Origin: Zarea fungicola
Taxonomy: Eukaryota > Ascomycota > Sordariomycetes > Hypocreales > Cordycipitaceae
Assembly: GCA_900169235.1 (NCBI GenBank)
Contig: FWCC01000161.1
Span: forward strand, 62,001 to 126,000
DNA: 64,000 nucleotides
Direction of reading: 5' to 3'
The first letter of the stretch is position 1. The number at the start of each line of letters is the position of its first letter. The notes under the pieces were generated by a model, which saw nothing but the letters and a program-made list of their open reading frames with translations, was not told the origin of the DNA and did no database searches. Shown here in pieces: positions 35,759 through 47,279 of this stretch. The position numbers and the translations under genes were made by a program.

Positions 35759-37491
35759 TCACAATTTTGCTTGAATGAGATTGCGCACGTCCGCAATCGT
35801 CCAGCCCCTCCACTTGAACACCACCGCAAGAAGCACCAGCAGCTTCCACTGTCCTAGAATCGTGCCAATAACCGTCGTGGTGCTCCTGCCCTGGCGATCA
35901 AATGGCGGGATGCTGCCACCACCGCCCGTTGCCTTAATCTGCTGCAGGGCCTTGGCGTTGTTGTAGGGTGGGTAGCGGAAGCTCAGAATGGCGTCCATCC
36001 AGCCGGGGATGGACGCGACGGTGCGCAGGTGCGTAAACTCGAGGAAGCCGTAGATGCCGTGGTACGCACCGGTGCCCGAGCCGCCGACGCCGCCAAAGGG
36101 TGCGTCCTTCATGGCCATGTGCAGGATGCCGTCGTTGAAGGTGACACCGCCCGAGTTGGTGCGGTCGAGGATGGCGCGCTGCTCGGCAGCCGACGAGGTG
36201 AAGCCGTAGAGGGCGAGCGGGTGGTCGTGGGCGGCTGTGTAGGCAATGGCCTCGTCGAGGGTGGCGTCGAGGATGGGCAGGATGGGCCCGAAGAGCTCCT
36301 CGGACAGCAGCGAGTCGTCCGTCGTTACATTGTCCACGACTGTGGGCGCAAAGTAGCGCGTCTCCGGGTCGCGGTCGCCGCCGTAGATGATCTTGCCCGA
36401 CGTCTTGGTCAGGAGGTTGTCGAGGCGGTTGTAGTGACGGTCGTTGATGATGCGCGTGACATAGTCGGGCTTCTTGGCGGGGCCGCCATCGAGGAACTTG
36501 TCAAAGTACTTGGCGAGGGCCTTGAGGAAGGGGGCCTTGACCTTGGGGTCGACAAAGACGTGGTTGACGCCGACGCATACCTGGCCCGAGTTGAGAAACT
36601 TGGTGCTGGCGATGCGCCTGGCGGCGAGGTCGATGTTGGCGTTGGCGGTGACAATGGCCGGGCCGCGGCCGCCGAGCTCGAGGGTGACGGTGGTCAGGTT
36701 GGGGGCAGCGCGGGCGTAGATGATTTTGCCGACGGCGGTGGAGCCGGTGAAGAAGATGTGATCAAACTTGTGGCTGAGGAGGTAGTCCATCTCCTTTGGG
36801 CCGGCGGTGACGACGCGGACGGCAGTCTGGTCGAGGTAGCGGGGCACGATGCGGGCGATGAGATCCTGGGAGGCCGGGGCCAGCTCGCTGGGCTTGAGGA
36901 TGGCGGTACATCCGGCGGCGAGGGCGGCGACGAGGGGCTCAAAGAGCTCCATGAAGGGGTAGTTCCATGCGGAGATGATGAGGGAGACGCCCTTGGGCTC
37001 GCGGCGGATGCGGGCGCCGCCGAGCAGGTTGAGAGGGTTGGTGCGGCGGGGTCGCTCCTCGGCGTTCCAGGACTTGATGTTATCGAGGGCCTCGAGGATG
37101 GCGGTCTGGATTCCGGCGACGTCAACGGGGAGGGCCTCTTGGCGATGCTTGTTGAGGTCCTTCTTGAGGGCGGTGACAATGGCCTCCTTGTTGTCCTGGA
37201 ACATCCACCAGGCCTTGCGGAGCTGGACGATGCGCCATTCTAGGGGTTTGGTGACGTTGGATTTGAAGGTTTTGGTGACGGCGGCGACGGCCTAGAGGGG
37301 AGGAGTTTTGTATGTTAGAGATCAGACGGATGGTTGATGGACATGATGATGATGTTGAACGAGGGAGCATGGGGGTGGTGGGTGACTGCCTTGCTGGGGA
37401 TGTGACAGCCTGACAGGGGCGGAAGCTCTGGAAGCTCTAGAGACAGGGGTATACTTGCCTGGTCAATCTCCTCATGTGTGCTAAACGACAT
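35759..37491 (-). CDS. Fatty-aldehyde-type aldehyde dehydrogenase (ALDH3/Hfd1-like)
   Basis: Two exons on the minus strand, 37491-37459 (MSFSTHEEIDQ) and 37291-35759, give 521 residues. The 167-bp intron begins GCAAGT rather than GT and ends CTCTAG. This GC-AG choice is the only one that keeps frame from DQ into AVAAVTKTFKSN. NAD-binding motif FFTGSTAVGK, the catalytic Glu in TLELGGRGP and the catalytic Cys in NSGQVCVGVN (about residue 250) are all present. The C-terminal motifs GGVTFNDGILHMAMKDAPFGGVG and a hydrophobic tail (WKLLVLLAVVFKW) fit membrane-anchored ALDH3 enzymes such as yeast Hfd1, which oxidise long-chain or aromatic aldehydes with NAD. Substrate is inferred from family. It converges on the Zn2Cys6 gene. 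Confidence 0.9.
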
Positions 37492-37750
37492 GATGGATGG
37501 TATGTACGATGAACACTCGATAATGCTACGAGGACAGAAAACGTGTTTGATGGAGACTCGAGATTTTAAATAAAACGGTTGCGACCAGATGGACGGCTGT
37601 ACGGGGGACGGCGCTCAACTCATGTCCAAGTCCGCATACCGCTTACGGGGACCTCGGCAGATGAGCTCCAAGACCCAGTTGTCCCGTCGCCCCGCCCCCG
37701 GGGGCCGTAATGGAGCGCATACTAATCTTTCCTTTCGGTGACTACTATAA

Positions 37751-38392
37751 ATAAATAAAGCCTGGTATTGGGGATGATGACACTGCTGTGCATTGGATGG
37801 TTCCTTGCCCATCGTCGATTACTAAATAAAAAAAATGCCTAGTGTTAGGGATAATGAGACCATTGTACATTACATGATTCATTATCGAACATCAATTATT
37901 TCACAATTAAATGCTTAGTACTAGGGATAATATGACTACTATATTTAGATAACGCCTGACTCATCATCGATCACTAAGCAAATAAATGCCTGGTAGTAGG
38001 GATGATGGACGCTTCAATATCCTCGTTCGCTATCTGACTACTTTAAAGAAGTAGCTGTGATGCTGGGCCACACATTGACGATGATGAGACCAGTGCAGTA
38101 GGTGCAGTGTGAAACTCTAATCTCGACGAAAAATGCCAGAGTGTTGAAAACGAACATACAAAGCAATTGCATCAGACCTGCCCCAGTTCTTGCCTTATTT
38201 AGTGTCTCCAATATCCTTCTTCAGGCGCGGGCATAAGCATAAATAAAGCCATAACTAAAGACTGTGGAGGACGAGATTACTATATATCAGATGGTTCCTT
38301 ATCAATCGTCGATTACTAAACAAATAAATGCCCAGTATTGGGAATGATGAGACCACAATACATTAGATGGCTCCTTGTCCATCATCTCCCCC
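37751..38392. repeat. Decayed minisatellite, 75-77 base unit
   Basis: The core GCCTGGTATTGGGGATGATG or a variant starts near 37760, 37837, 37913 and 37987, a spacing of 77, 76 and 74-75 bases, and again near 38330. Between cores are variants of ACATTAGATGGTTCCTTGCC and ATCGTCGATTACTAAA. A further weak copy may lie at 38058-38105. Copies differ by many substitutions, often C-to-T or G-to-A. No coding sense. It lies in the upstream region shared by no other clear feature, between the ALDH start and the RCR gene's 3' end. Confidence 0.8.
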
Positions 38393-38849
38393 CTGCTATA
38401 CAGTCGTTTTGCGCCGAAGCACTTCATCCGTGTGGCAGCCTTCAACCTTTTGCGACATTGCAACATGGAGAATCACCATTCTTCAAATTCCATGTCAAGC
38501 TGCAGTCATGGAAACAATCACGTAATGGCCCTTGGATTAAATTTGTATGCATTATGAAATTCAACAATAGAACCAGACAGCTAGGCATGGATCAGTTGTG
38601 GCAATTTATAAATGAAAAGAAAGCACCCATAAGAAATCGTGAAAGCTTGCGTATCTAGATCAAACAATACCCAACGCCGGAACCAGCAACAGGTATCCTA
38701 TCCACAAATATCCTTCCAATTTCAATCAATTAAATCATGTTTGGTAAATTGTTCCGTACAATGCCACGGCTTGTTATATCACAGTGTCGTTTTTTCCCGC
38801 TTGCTTCTCCATCACGGCTCTCACTTGGCCTCGCCTAGTTTTCGCCCGT

Positions 38850-39467
38850 TTACTTGCCGGGAGGGGGACCAGGAGGAGCATTGTAGCCGCCAGCATCGCG
38901 CTGGTAGGCGTTGGGGGGCTGCTGGACATTGGCACCATACTGGTTGCCGTAGTATCCGTCGTTGGCGTTAAACGTCGTGCCCGTGTTCTGCGCCTGCTGG
39001 GCGTTGGGGTACGTGGGCGGCGGTGCCTGGTACTGGTTGTTGTAGTTGTAGCCGCCCTGCTGGGGGTACTCCTGCTGAGGATATCCCGGCTGCTGGTTGT
39101 AATTGTTCATTTCGTTTTGGTTGTTGCTGCCCCATTTGTTGCCGCCAGGAGCCATCCAGCCAGTGCCGTAGACGGGTGCGGCGCCCTTGCGGCGGCGACG
39201 ACGAGCGAAGCAGCTAGAATTAAAATTAGTCGACTGCAATAAAACACCAAATCGAGGTGTAAAAGGGTGTAAATAATATATAAAATGTTGTTAAGCTTAC
39301 CTGCAGAGAAAGAGGAAAACCAGAGCGGCCAAGATGAGGACACCGACTAGCACCCAGCGACCCCAGCTGTACCAGCTATTCCGGTAGCACCATCCGTTGC
39401 TGTAGTAGTAGCCGCTGGGGCATCTGCTGCTGTAGAGGCGCGCCTCCAGAGTGTGCGTGTCGTCCAT
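38850..39467 (-). CDS. RCR-family protein (Congo-red resistance, chitin regulation)
   Basis: Two exons, 39467-39301 and 39213-38850, give 176 residues. The 87-bp intron has a GTAAGC donor and a TTCTAG end and joins FLFLC to SCFARRRRRKG. The short lumenal N-terminus has two Cys (SSRCPSGYYYSNGWCYRN). One membrane segment lies at about 38-58, followed directly by a basic Arg cluster and GAAPVYGTGWMAP, then an Asn/Gln/Tyr/Pro-rich tail with PQQxYPQQ repeats and possible PY-type motifs (PPPTYP). This matches yeast Rcr1/Rcr2, endosomal or ER membrane proteins that alter chitin deposition and permease sorting through ubiquitin-ligase adaptors. The role here is from family. Confidence 0.85.
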
Positions 39468-41994
39468 GGCGGAAGACGTTGAGCGGCGATTGTATCTTTG
39501 CAAGGATGAAATCGTCGATGGGATGATGGATGGCGGATGCAGAGTCAAGAAAAAGAGGTGGCTTGTTTTGGGAATGGGAGGAAAAAGGAATGGGAAACCT
39601 AAGTATTAAGAACAGACGCGAGCGGCCTCGCACCGAATCCTAAAGGTGGTGGTGCCACCCTCTCTAAAATAAAAAAGTGGAGTTGGCGTCTGCCAAGAGA
39701 ATGGCGATGCTTGTTGTGTTGCGACTCGCTACCTGAGCCGTGTTGGCTAGCGTTTGTCGCAAAGTTTGGCTGGTCTGGTACAGTTTTAATACTTCTTCTC
39801 GGCAGCAGCGGCGATGATGAAAAGAATCAAGGGAGAGAGAAAGAAAGAATTGATTCCGGAAGAGACATGGGGGATAAAAGCAAGAGGCAAATGATCAAAA
39901 GATGCGCAATCAGATGGAATCCTCCCCACGCATGAGTGAGGCACTGCAACTTCTCGCACGGCAGGCCTGAACTACGCACACCAGCAGCTGAAAAAGTGGC
40001 GGAGCCTATCCTTGTGGCTGGCGGCCTGGGCGCTCGCCGAGTTGACCAAGTTTAATCCCTCCCCACTGAACCACCCAGTCTTGGTGCAATTTAGCGTTGG
40101 GCTGGCGCATTAAGAGTGTCCCAAAATTGGCGAGGTAAATTGTTTTTGGTGAGCACAGACGTAACAAGTTTAATTAGCATCTACGGATAGTCATAAGGCT
40201 GTGCGGATAGAGCTCCGGGATAGATACTGTGCCTCGTCGACATGAATACCAGTACGGAGCATGTATGTACAGAGTACTTACAAGATGGCTCTCATGGCCC
40301 GACAGGTGGCGGTGCAGGCTATTTTGAGACGTCATCAATACATAATCAATGTCAGGTCAATTCAAGTCGTAGCCTGACATCTGCTTGCGGGGCTTCAACA
40401 GGTCCTTTTTATCAAGCAGCAGCTGGCGCACCCTGGTAGGCTCTGTGGCTCAGCCTGCAAACTCTTGTGGCGGCTTCGGATGGCTTGGAATCACACGGCT
40501 ATGTTGCTTGCCAGCTCCTCTATACCATGACCTGTCTTGACTTTATATAAGCCTTTTTTTTACCTAGTTACGTCGTTTCTTCATTATGTGCAATGCATTT
40601 GCTGTTTTTTTTTTGTTTTCTTTTTAATTTAATTTTCCCCACAATACAGCATAAAAGGCTCAACGTTGTTGCGCGTACACACATACATGCTCCTCACGTC
40701 AGATGATGCAAACCAGTTCACTGCCACACTCTGCGCCGGTTGCCAAGCACCCGGTAAACCCGCCAGGGTCCGCCTGACAGGATAGGAAAACCAATACCTA
40801 CTTTCAGGTAGGCACTGACAAATCCGTACAATGTTGCGAAGTGGCTGCGCCTGTGTTTTGGTGCGCTTTTATTCCAGCCATTCCAATGTTGACCAATACC
40901 TGGTTGCTTCCACTTGCTGCCGACCACCTCTCGCGATGCTTTTGCCTCTTGGGCTGTTACATCTACAATCAATAAATGACGACGCCTGAAACTCTCGGCA
41001 AACCTGACTCTGTTCTTGATCAAGTGACTTGATTTATTTGGCTTGATTATTTCGGTTCTCTCATCAAAACCCGTGTACAAGTACATACAGAACACTGACT
41101 TTGCCGCCACGCTCGACCAACAGTACAGGGCCAATGCTCAGCATAATACAATACAACAGTCACCCAAAAATGCATCAACACAACTAATGGTATATTCTGT
41201 ACAGGCTACATGAAGAGGCCAAGAGAGCCCCGTAGTTCTCCCCAATTCAACACCAAAAAACGACTCAAACAAAAGAAAACAAGTTTGTCCTTTCCGTGTC
41301 GCTCCCGCTTTCTAATCCTGTCGCGCCAATCGCTGTGCTGTGCTGTGCCGTGCTGTGCTTCTGTGCTGTACTGTTGCGCATTGCCTCCCACTCCCATCTC
41401 ATCAAACACGTCAAAACGTAGACAAAGGAAGAATAAAAATGAAAAGAAAAAGGAACCGCCCCCTGACTTTAATGTCCCAAGGTAAAGGATAAAAACAGAC
41501 GAATCTTTCTCTTGTCTTGTACAAAAGTACCCGGTGACGCCTTGCTGTTTGTGGCCAAAGTCCAAAGAAGAAGCTTTCTCAAATAGTTGCTTTTTTTTGG
41601 GACTGCCGAAATAAAATCGAAGAATGTTGTCTGACGTGCAGACTGACATCAACGGAAAAACTTTTGTCTCGATTGTTTAAAAATGAAAAAAAAAAATCCG
41701 TCCATCTCGAATAGCAGAAGAAAAATTGAACTCGCTCCATCAAAAAAATAGTTGCTGTCGATAGGTAACTCGTCGTGGTTGCGTAGGTCATTAAGAAAGA
41801 TTAGATAATACATGAACCGAATTTTTCTTCAGTTCCGCATCTTTGGTATTGTCCACGCCGGCGGCGACGTGGTGGTATCGTTATAGTAGGTAGGGATGAA
41901 AAGGTGGAAGATTTTATAGGGTTGATTTCGTATAGTAGTATCAGTAGCCTGCCAGATGGCATTCGTCCCTCTCGCGGTTGAGGGTTACTAGCAC
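39468..41994. other. Gene-free interval
   Basis: 2.5 kb between the RCR gene start and the 3' end of the next minus-strand gene. It contains T- and A-rich runs (40550-40640) and a TGTGC-type microsatellite at about 41331-41372. No frame with protein character. Confidence 0.5.
41331..41372. repeat. Short imperfect CTGTG repeat
   Basis: About seven imperfect copies of the 5-base unit CTGTG in a row. Simple microsatellite in non-coding DNA. Confidence 0.7.
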
Positions 41995-42703
41995 TTAGAG
42001 GCCGCTGCGAGGGAACGAGTATCGGCTTCGTCGTGCTTCTTCGGCTGCCTTGGCGTTGCGATCAGCGGCTTGCTGAGCCTGCTGCTTCGCAGCGAGTGCG
42101 TTGATCTTCTCGCGCGCCTTGAGCAGGCTGCTGTTGTCTTGCTGCTTAATCTTGGCGCGAATGTCGTAGAGGGCCATGAGAGTGGAGGCTCGCTCGAGGT
42201 CATCGTCAATCTAGAGCAGGTACGTTAGAATGAGGATCCTGGTGCACAGATTTCGCGCTGCAAAGGAACGCCTCCAAGTGTACTGACATCGGAATCGCCC
42301 CGTCGTGGGGTGCCTGGAATAGAGTTGGCGTTGGACGAAGGTCTTGACAGGTTGGGCGAGCTGATGAGGATGCGACGACCCAGCTTGTCAAACTTGGGCA
42401 GACCAGCCTGTTCATTCGACCAGTGGCGGCGTACGCCGGAAGGGCGAGAGTTCTGCTGCTGCGGCTGCTGGGGATGTGAGCTAGCGGGAGTTTCGTGCAC
42501 CATGTCGGCTCTGACGATGGGGACATTGGCGTTGACGATAGCGGCAGCAGCTTGGGGTTCCTATTGTTTAACCAAGTTAGTTATTGCTTCTCCATGGCAA
42601 CCCGCCAAGGTAGACAGAGCGTCGTGCGTTATCCGGGGCAACGTACAGCGGCTCCTAGGTTACTCAGGTCGGCCAGGACCTGCGAAAGCTGCAAACTCTC
42701 CAT
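41995..42703 (-). CDS. Small conserved-looking protein with C-terminal coiled coil, function unknown
   Basis: Three exons, 42703-42647, 42560-42288 and 42210-41995, give 181 residues. All joins are phase 0. Intron 1 has GTACGT, ACTAAC and a TAG end; intron 2 has GTCAGT, TTCTAACG and a TAG end. The N-terminus MESLQLSQVLADLSNLGA may be a helix. The middle is Pro/Gln/Ser-rich with short ordered islands (GVRRHWSNEQAGLPKFDKL, GRRILISSPNLSRPSS). The last 70 residues form a charged helix, LMALYDIRAKIKQQDNSSLL onward, then Ala/Gln heptad-like sequence. The three good introns and the dense helix argue for a real gene. I do not recognise the family. Confidence 0.65.
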
Positions 42704-45511
42704 GATGGTCGTTGACTGGGGGGGAGGGGTGGACTGGCAGGACACAGGTCAATCCTCGTAGTTTGTGTAACCAGATTCTCGTATTGAAGCAAGACGGCAG
42801 CGGATAGCGGAGGGGGGGGGAGGATGAGAGTGCCGTGCAGGCTACAGTGGTCTCAGTTCAGTGACAACGGTGCTTTGTCGTGGGATGTTTGGAATGCGGT
42901 GAAAATTGGTTTCTGTGGGTAGGAGGCTTCGTTGTGCTGGAAGGCCTAGACGAGGCAAAGCACAGAAAGAAGAACGGAGAGAATCGTCGCGAGTGTATAG
43001 TGGTATATTGCGAGGTCTCGGGGTATCTTTTCGATGCAGACAATGTGGTGCGTCGTTGTGTGTTGTTTTCTGGTGATCGATGGTTGAAAGGACAGCAGTG
43101 GGAAGTGCGCGCGTGTGTGGTGGGTGCTCTATTTGGAGGAAGCGAGAGTGCCGGGAAGACGGGGCGACAGACGGGATTTGGCTGAAAACAGGGAGCCAGC
43201 TTCCGGGAAAAGGGCCGGATGTGGGCACTGACTGAGAATATTACAGGCGGCCTGAAGTGCTACAGAGGGGTCAAGGGTCCACTGTAACGAAAATTTCAGG
43301 CCTGTATTACTAACAGACCTGGAACTCTGTCACCAAAGTTCCCCAGGGAAACTTCCCCTAACCCAAGCTTTGTCGATTTGCCCCCGCCCAGCCCACTGTA
43401 AAGTCCACTAAATCCATCCTTTTTGCAGCCTGTAATCTGCGGGGTCACGCGCTAACCCCCACAACCTGCCCTGTTGACCTTGTCCGCGCGTGCCGTTACC
43501 AAAGTCACTTTCTGTCACTGGCCGTCGCTGTCTGTGGCCGTTTCGCTGTACATTTTGCTCTCTTGACAAGTAGGGTACATCTGTTACAATTAGGAGTACT
43601 TCTGTATGCATGATGCCTACTCAATAAATGCAATGATGGAGGGGAAAATCAGCCGAAATGGTTATTGCGAAAGACACGCATGAATCCCGTGTTTGCCCAA
43701 ATACCTGCCTGTACGTGCCTCTAGTTTGATCACGCACACGAGCCGGATAACAAACTGCCCACGCGCACCCCAGACCCCCGGCCTGATCACTCGATCCGTT
43801 GTTGACCGACCCTTGTAACCCCGCCTGCTGCTATGCCTACCCTGACTATCGGGATGGCACCAAATCTAAGGTACCAATTCATTTTCATTCAATGTCACAC
43901 CAGACTAACAACATCATTCTCTTTATCCCCATTCAGCCCATTATATAACTATAATGAATCACAGTCACCATCCTATCCAGATAGTACGTCCTCTTCATTC
44001 TTACAGAGGATCACGTCAGTGGCTCTACACCTTTGTGTAGAAACTAAACGTCGGCCACCGCGCCTTTCCTTGTTAGGTCCCATCCAACATTTTGTGTGGG
44101 AGAGAACCCTTGCTGTCCATCACCTTTGCTCCCGTGAGCCGCCGACATTCCCCTCCCCGTCGTTCAGCTGCGACTTATTCTCCGGCCTCTCACTGGCCTG
44201 CATCCAAGCACACACCGCCCATACACCAACTTGCAAACCCAATCGGTCCAGCGGGCAGACCAAACCCCTGGCCAAGCAATGCCTTGCATCATAGAATCAG
44301 AACAAAGCCAAAACGTGGCTTGAAACAGGTCAAGCTCCTTTCCTCTTCTCCTTGATCTGCCTCGCGACGACTTCCGCGACGGCCGTCTGACTTGTATGTA
44401 TTGGCTCGCATTGTCAAAGACGGCTCCAGCTCAGCAAAAGCATACCATCATGAAAACACATCTGAATTGCAGCTTTGATACAAATGAGGTATTTATAATG
44501 CCGTTAAAGTGAAGCCACTCGCGATCCCGAGGGAGGGGAGGGCGCCGCCACGGTCTTTTGTCGGCGTCTGGCACTTTGGTGCGTGTGGCCACAAAGTCAG
44601 CTAGTCCAGGCTGCAACGTTTCCAGTCGCCATGCCGTGGTACCCAAATATCAAGCTGCCACATGAAGGATGCGGACAGATGTTAGCAGTGGCTGTCAGAA
44701 GTCAACTGTCATGATGGTGTCCATGTCAAACTTCTTGTAGAGTGTCCGGTCCTTTCACATGTGCAGCTGGTAGATGAAGCTACGATACATTGTAGACGTC
44801 TGGTTCTGTCGTCAGTTGCATGATTCTGTAAACAATATTCAGAACTTGATTCACATACAGTACCATTTATGAGCAACACTACCACCTGGCACAAGCATCA
44901 ATACTACATCTTCTTTCACATCGAGAATTGATTTTCTAGAAGATATGGAACCTTCCGTCGAATATTGCACAGCTGTATTGATTTTGCCGCCCCCGCAGCA
45001 TCGCTGCCTTGCCTGCTGTCCCAGAAATCCATCAAAGTATTCCATCTGGGCACCATTCCCGTCACGGTTCACAAGCCAGGTCTCTCTTCAATGAATCCCC
45101 TTTGGGTGGAGAGGAGGGTCCTATCAATGTGACCATCTTCATATCAAATGAAGCATTTTACATTGCTTTGTTCTCATATTTAATTCACAAATGCCTCCAG
45201 AAGCATAGCTCTGCCCAGGCTCTAGTTCCTATAGTCCCCGCAGGCATTTACTCAGGATTTATCTGGTTTCAAATCGTTTAGTCTTTGTATAATGTTAATC
45301 CTTTCCTGCTTCACTCTTTGTCCTGGCTGAACCTTCAAACCCAAACATAATGATACAACTCCAGCTCAGGAATTTTGTCAACGATGGCAAACGAATGGGA
45401 CGTGTCCTAGACATATAAAGCTCTGATAATCGCAGTATACCAAGTTCCAAACAGATCATTTTACAATTCCATTAGAAAGTAACCGCAGGAAAGAAGAAAC
45501 CTACACCAAAA
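42704..45511. other. Gene-free interval
   Basis: 2.8 kb. A 153-codon frame at 43833-44294 has no motif, unusual composition and no splice partner, so it is left out. The stretch before 45512 is AT-rich and could be the promoter of the next gene. Confidence 0.45.
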
Positions 45512-46616
45512 ATGCAATCAGCACAAATCTCCCAAAACGCATCCCAAAACGCAGGCCCAATGTCAACCACAAACTCCAGTGATCGAAACAAGCACTTCTC
45601 TAGCATACTCCCATACGAAGATGAAGTCGGCCTCATCCTCCATAAACGCCCCCCTACGCCCCCCGAAATCTTCGATGGCGTTCAAGCCGTGATTGACAAG
45701 TTTCAAGCCACAAAGGAAGCCGTCAAGGGCAGTGTCCTATCCTCCTTGAGGAGCAAAATCGGAACACCCTTCAAGAGGAAGACGAAGAGCAAGCTCATGC
45801 AGTACGAGCAGGACGTGATGGAGGGAGAGACGAGGACGGAGAATGATTGGGCTATGAAGGCATGGAGGCTCGCGGGGAGGGTGACGGGCGCGCAGGATGA
45901 GATTGATTATGAGAGGTGGGAGGCTGAGCAAGCTATACCATATGCCGTCGCCGCCGCCGCCATCACCTCCAACATGAACACTTGGCATGATGGTACTAAA
46001 AATCAACATGGGGCAATGCTCCAAGGAAGCGTGGGCGTGTCGTCGTTGCCAGGCCTCGATGAGCTTGGACAGCGTGTAAGTTAGCGTCCAGAACACCCCA
46101 AGTTCCTAGATTAGCCACAAAACCCAGCTTGTTATTTTGGTGTTTATTTTACTAATATGAAACTGGGCAAAAACACGCCATATATACAAACAGACTCAGT
46201 CTGCGAATACTACATCACAGTATACAGACGGGTACAACCAGCAACGGCATCCGCTGCAGCCGCCGCGTGACGGGTCACGCGGCTACGGCGATCTGCCCGT
46301 CGGCATCAATGAGGATCTTACGACTCTGTCGGGAGAAATCCACAATCAACTCAGCCGAGGCTCCGTCTCAGCAGTAGCACCACCACCGGCCGTCCGCGTC
46401 AACGAGGATCTTAGGACTCTGTCGGGAGAAACCCACAATCAACTCAGTCGATGTGCCGTCTCAGCAGCACCACCACCGTCACTAGCTTCATCATCAACAG
46501 CTCTTGTGGCCACAGGTAGCCGTGGTATAGCTACGGGAACCCAGATTCAGAGAGCGGGGCCAAGGCTGCGATCCAGCCGCCTCCGTAAAAGCTGCACGCA
46601 CTCGACGATGAGCTAG
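45512..46616 (+). CDS. Orphan protein with a 31-residue internal duplication, function unknown
   Basis: Two exons, 45512-46075 and 46194-46616, give 328 residues. The donor is GTAAGT, the acceptor ACAG, both phase 0; a TACTAAT branch-like site lies at about 46150. Exon 1 encodes a Ser/Gln-rich start, then a more ordered part (LPYEDEVGLILHKRPPTPPE, FDGVQAVIDKFQATKEAVKG, KRKTKSKLMQYEQDVMEGET) with several probable helices. Exon 2 carries two in-frame copies of NEDLxTLSGExHNQLSR (46308 and 46401 on, exactly 93 bases apart), each followed by VSA and a Pro run. The second copy is near identical at DNA level, so the duplication looks recent. I recognise no family; it may be lineage-specific. Confidence 0.6.
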
Positions 46617-47279
46617 TCCAGGGGAGGGAGCGCAGAATCCTGAAGCCTCGGGTTTCCTCGACCAGCAACGGGTGAGTCCACCGTCGTGACTGAGACAGGA
46701 GCAACCGTAGTAACACCAGCGCCGATCTTGCGGCTGTTGTTTCGATACTCTATGGATATCTTGGGAAGAACATACGGGTAGATAAGATTAGTGGATTTGC
46801 GAGTGGTGTGGATTTCAAAACGGCAAGCGCGAGACTGGCAAAGCTGGTTTATAGCAAAGCTTCCCGCTGGGCAAAGGTGTAACTCTTGACGGTTTGATAG
46901 TTTCTTCTGGGCTTTTCTTATTGCTTTTCTTATTGCATTGTTTCATTCTTTTCTTTGTTGTGGATACGGATCGGTCAGGCACGGCTGGGCTGCCTTGAGA
47001 ACTACTCTACATTTAGATATAGACGTCAAGACTTGTAATTATACACACGTACTTTATAGATTGATAGACAATACTACGTCTAATGAAGCACTTAGGGAAT
47101 CATATCATAACAGCTACTACTCCACGGCACATGGCTGAACATAATGGTGTATCATGATAAAAAGTTTATTCAAACTGTCAATTGCACAAAGCAAAGAAAA
47201 CAATAAAATTCCAGTTCCGTTTCCCATTCACGCCATAACCCAGCATCGAGTTCAAAGGGTACTTTTTTTTGTCCGCTAT
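46617..47279. other. Convergent intergenic region
   Basis: 3' sides of the orphan gene and PYC. AT-rich from 46900 on. No gene seen. Confidence 0.5.

Noticed and set aside
36029..37243. A 404-codon plus-strand frame rich in Gly, Val and Glu
   Set aside because: Antisense shadow of the aldehyde dehydrogenase, which has all catalytic motifs.
43833..44294. A 153-codon plus-strand frame
   Set aside because: No domain, no promoter-like context, no splice partner and low-complexity composition.
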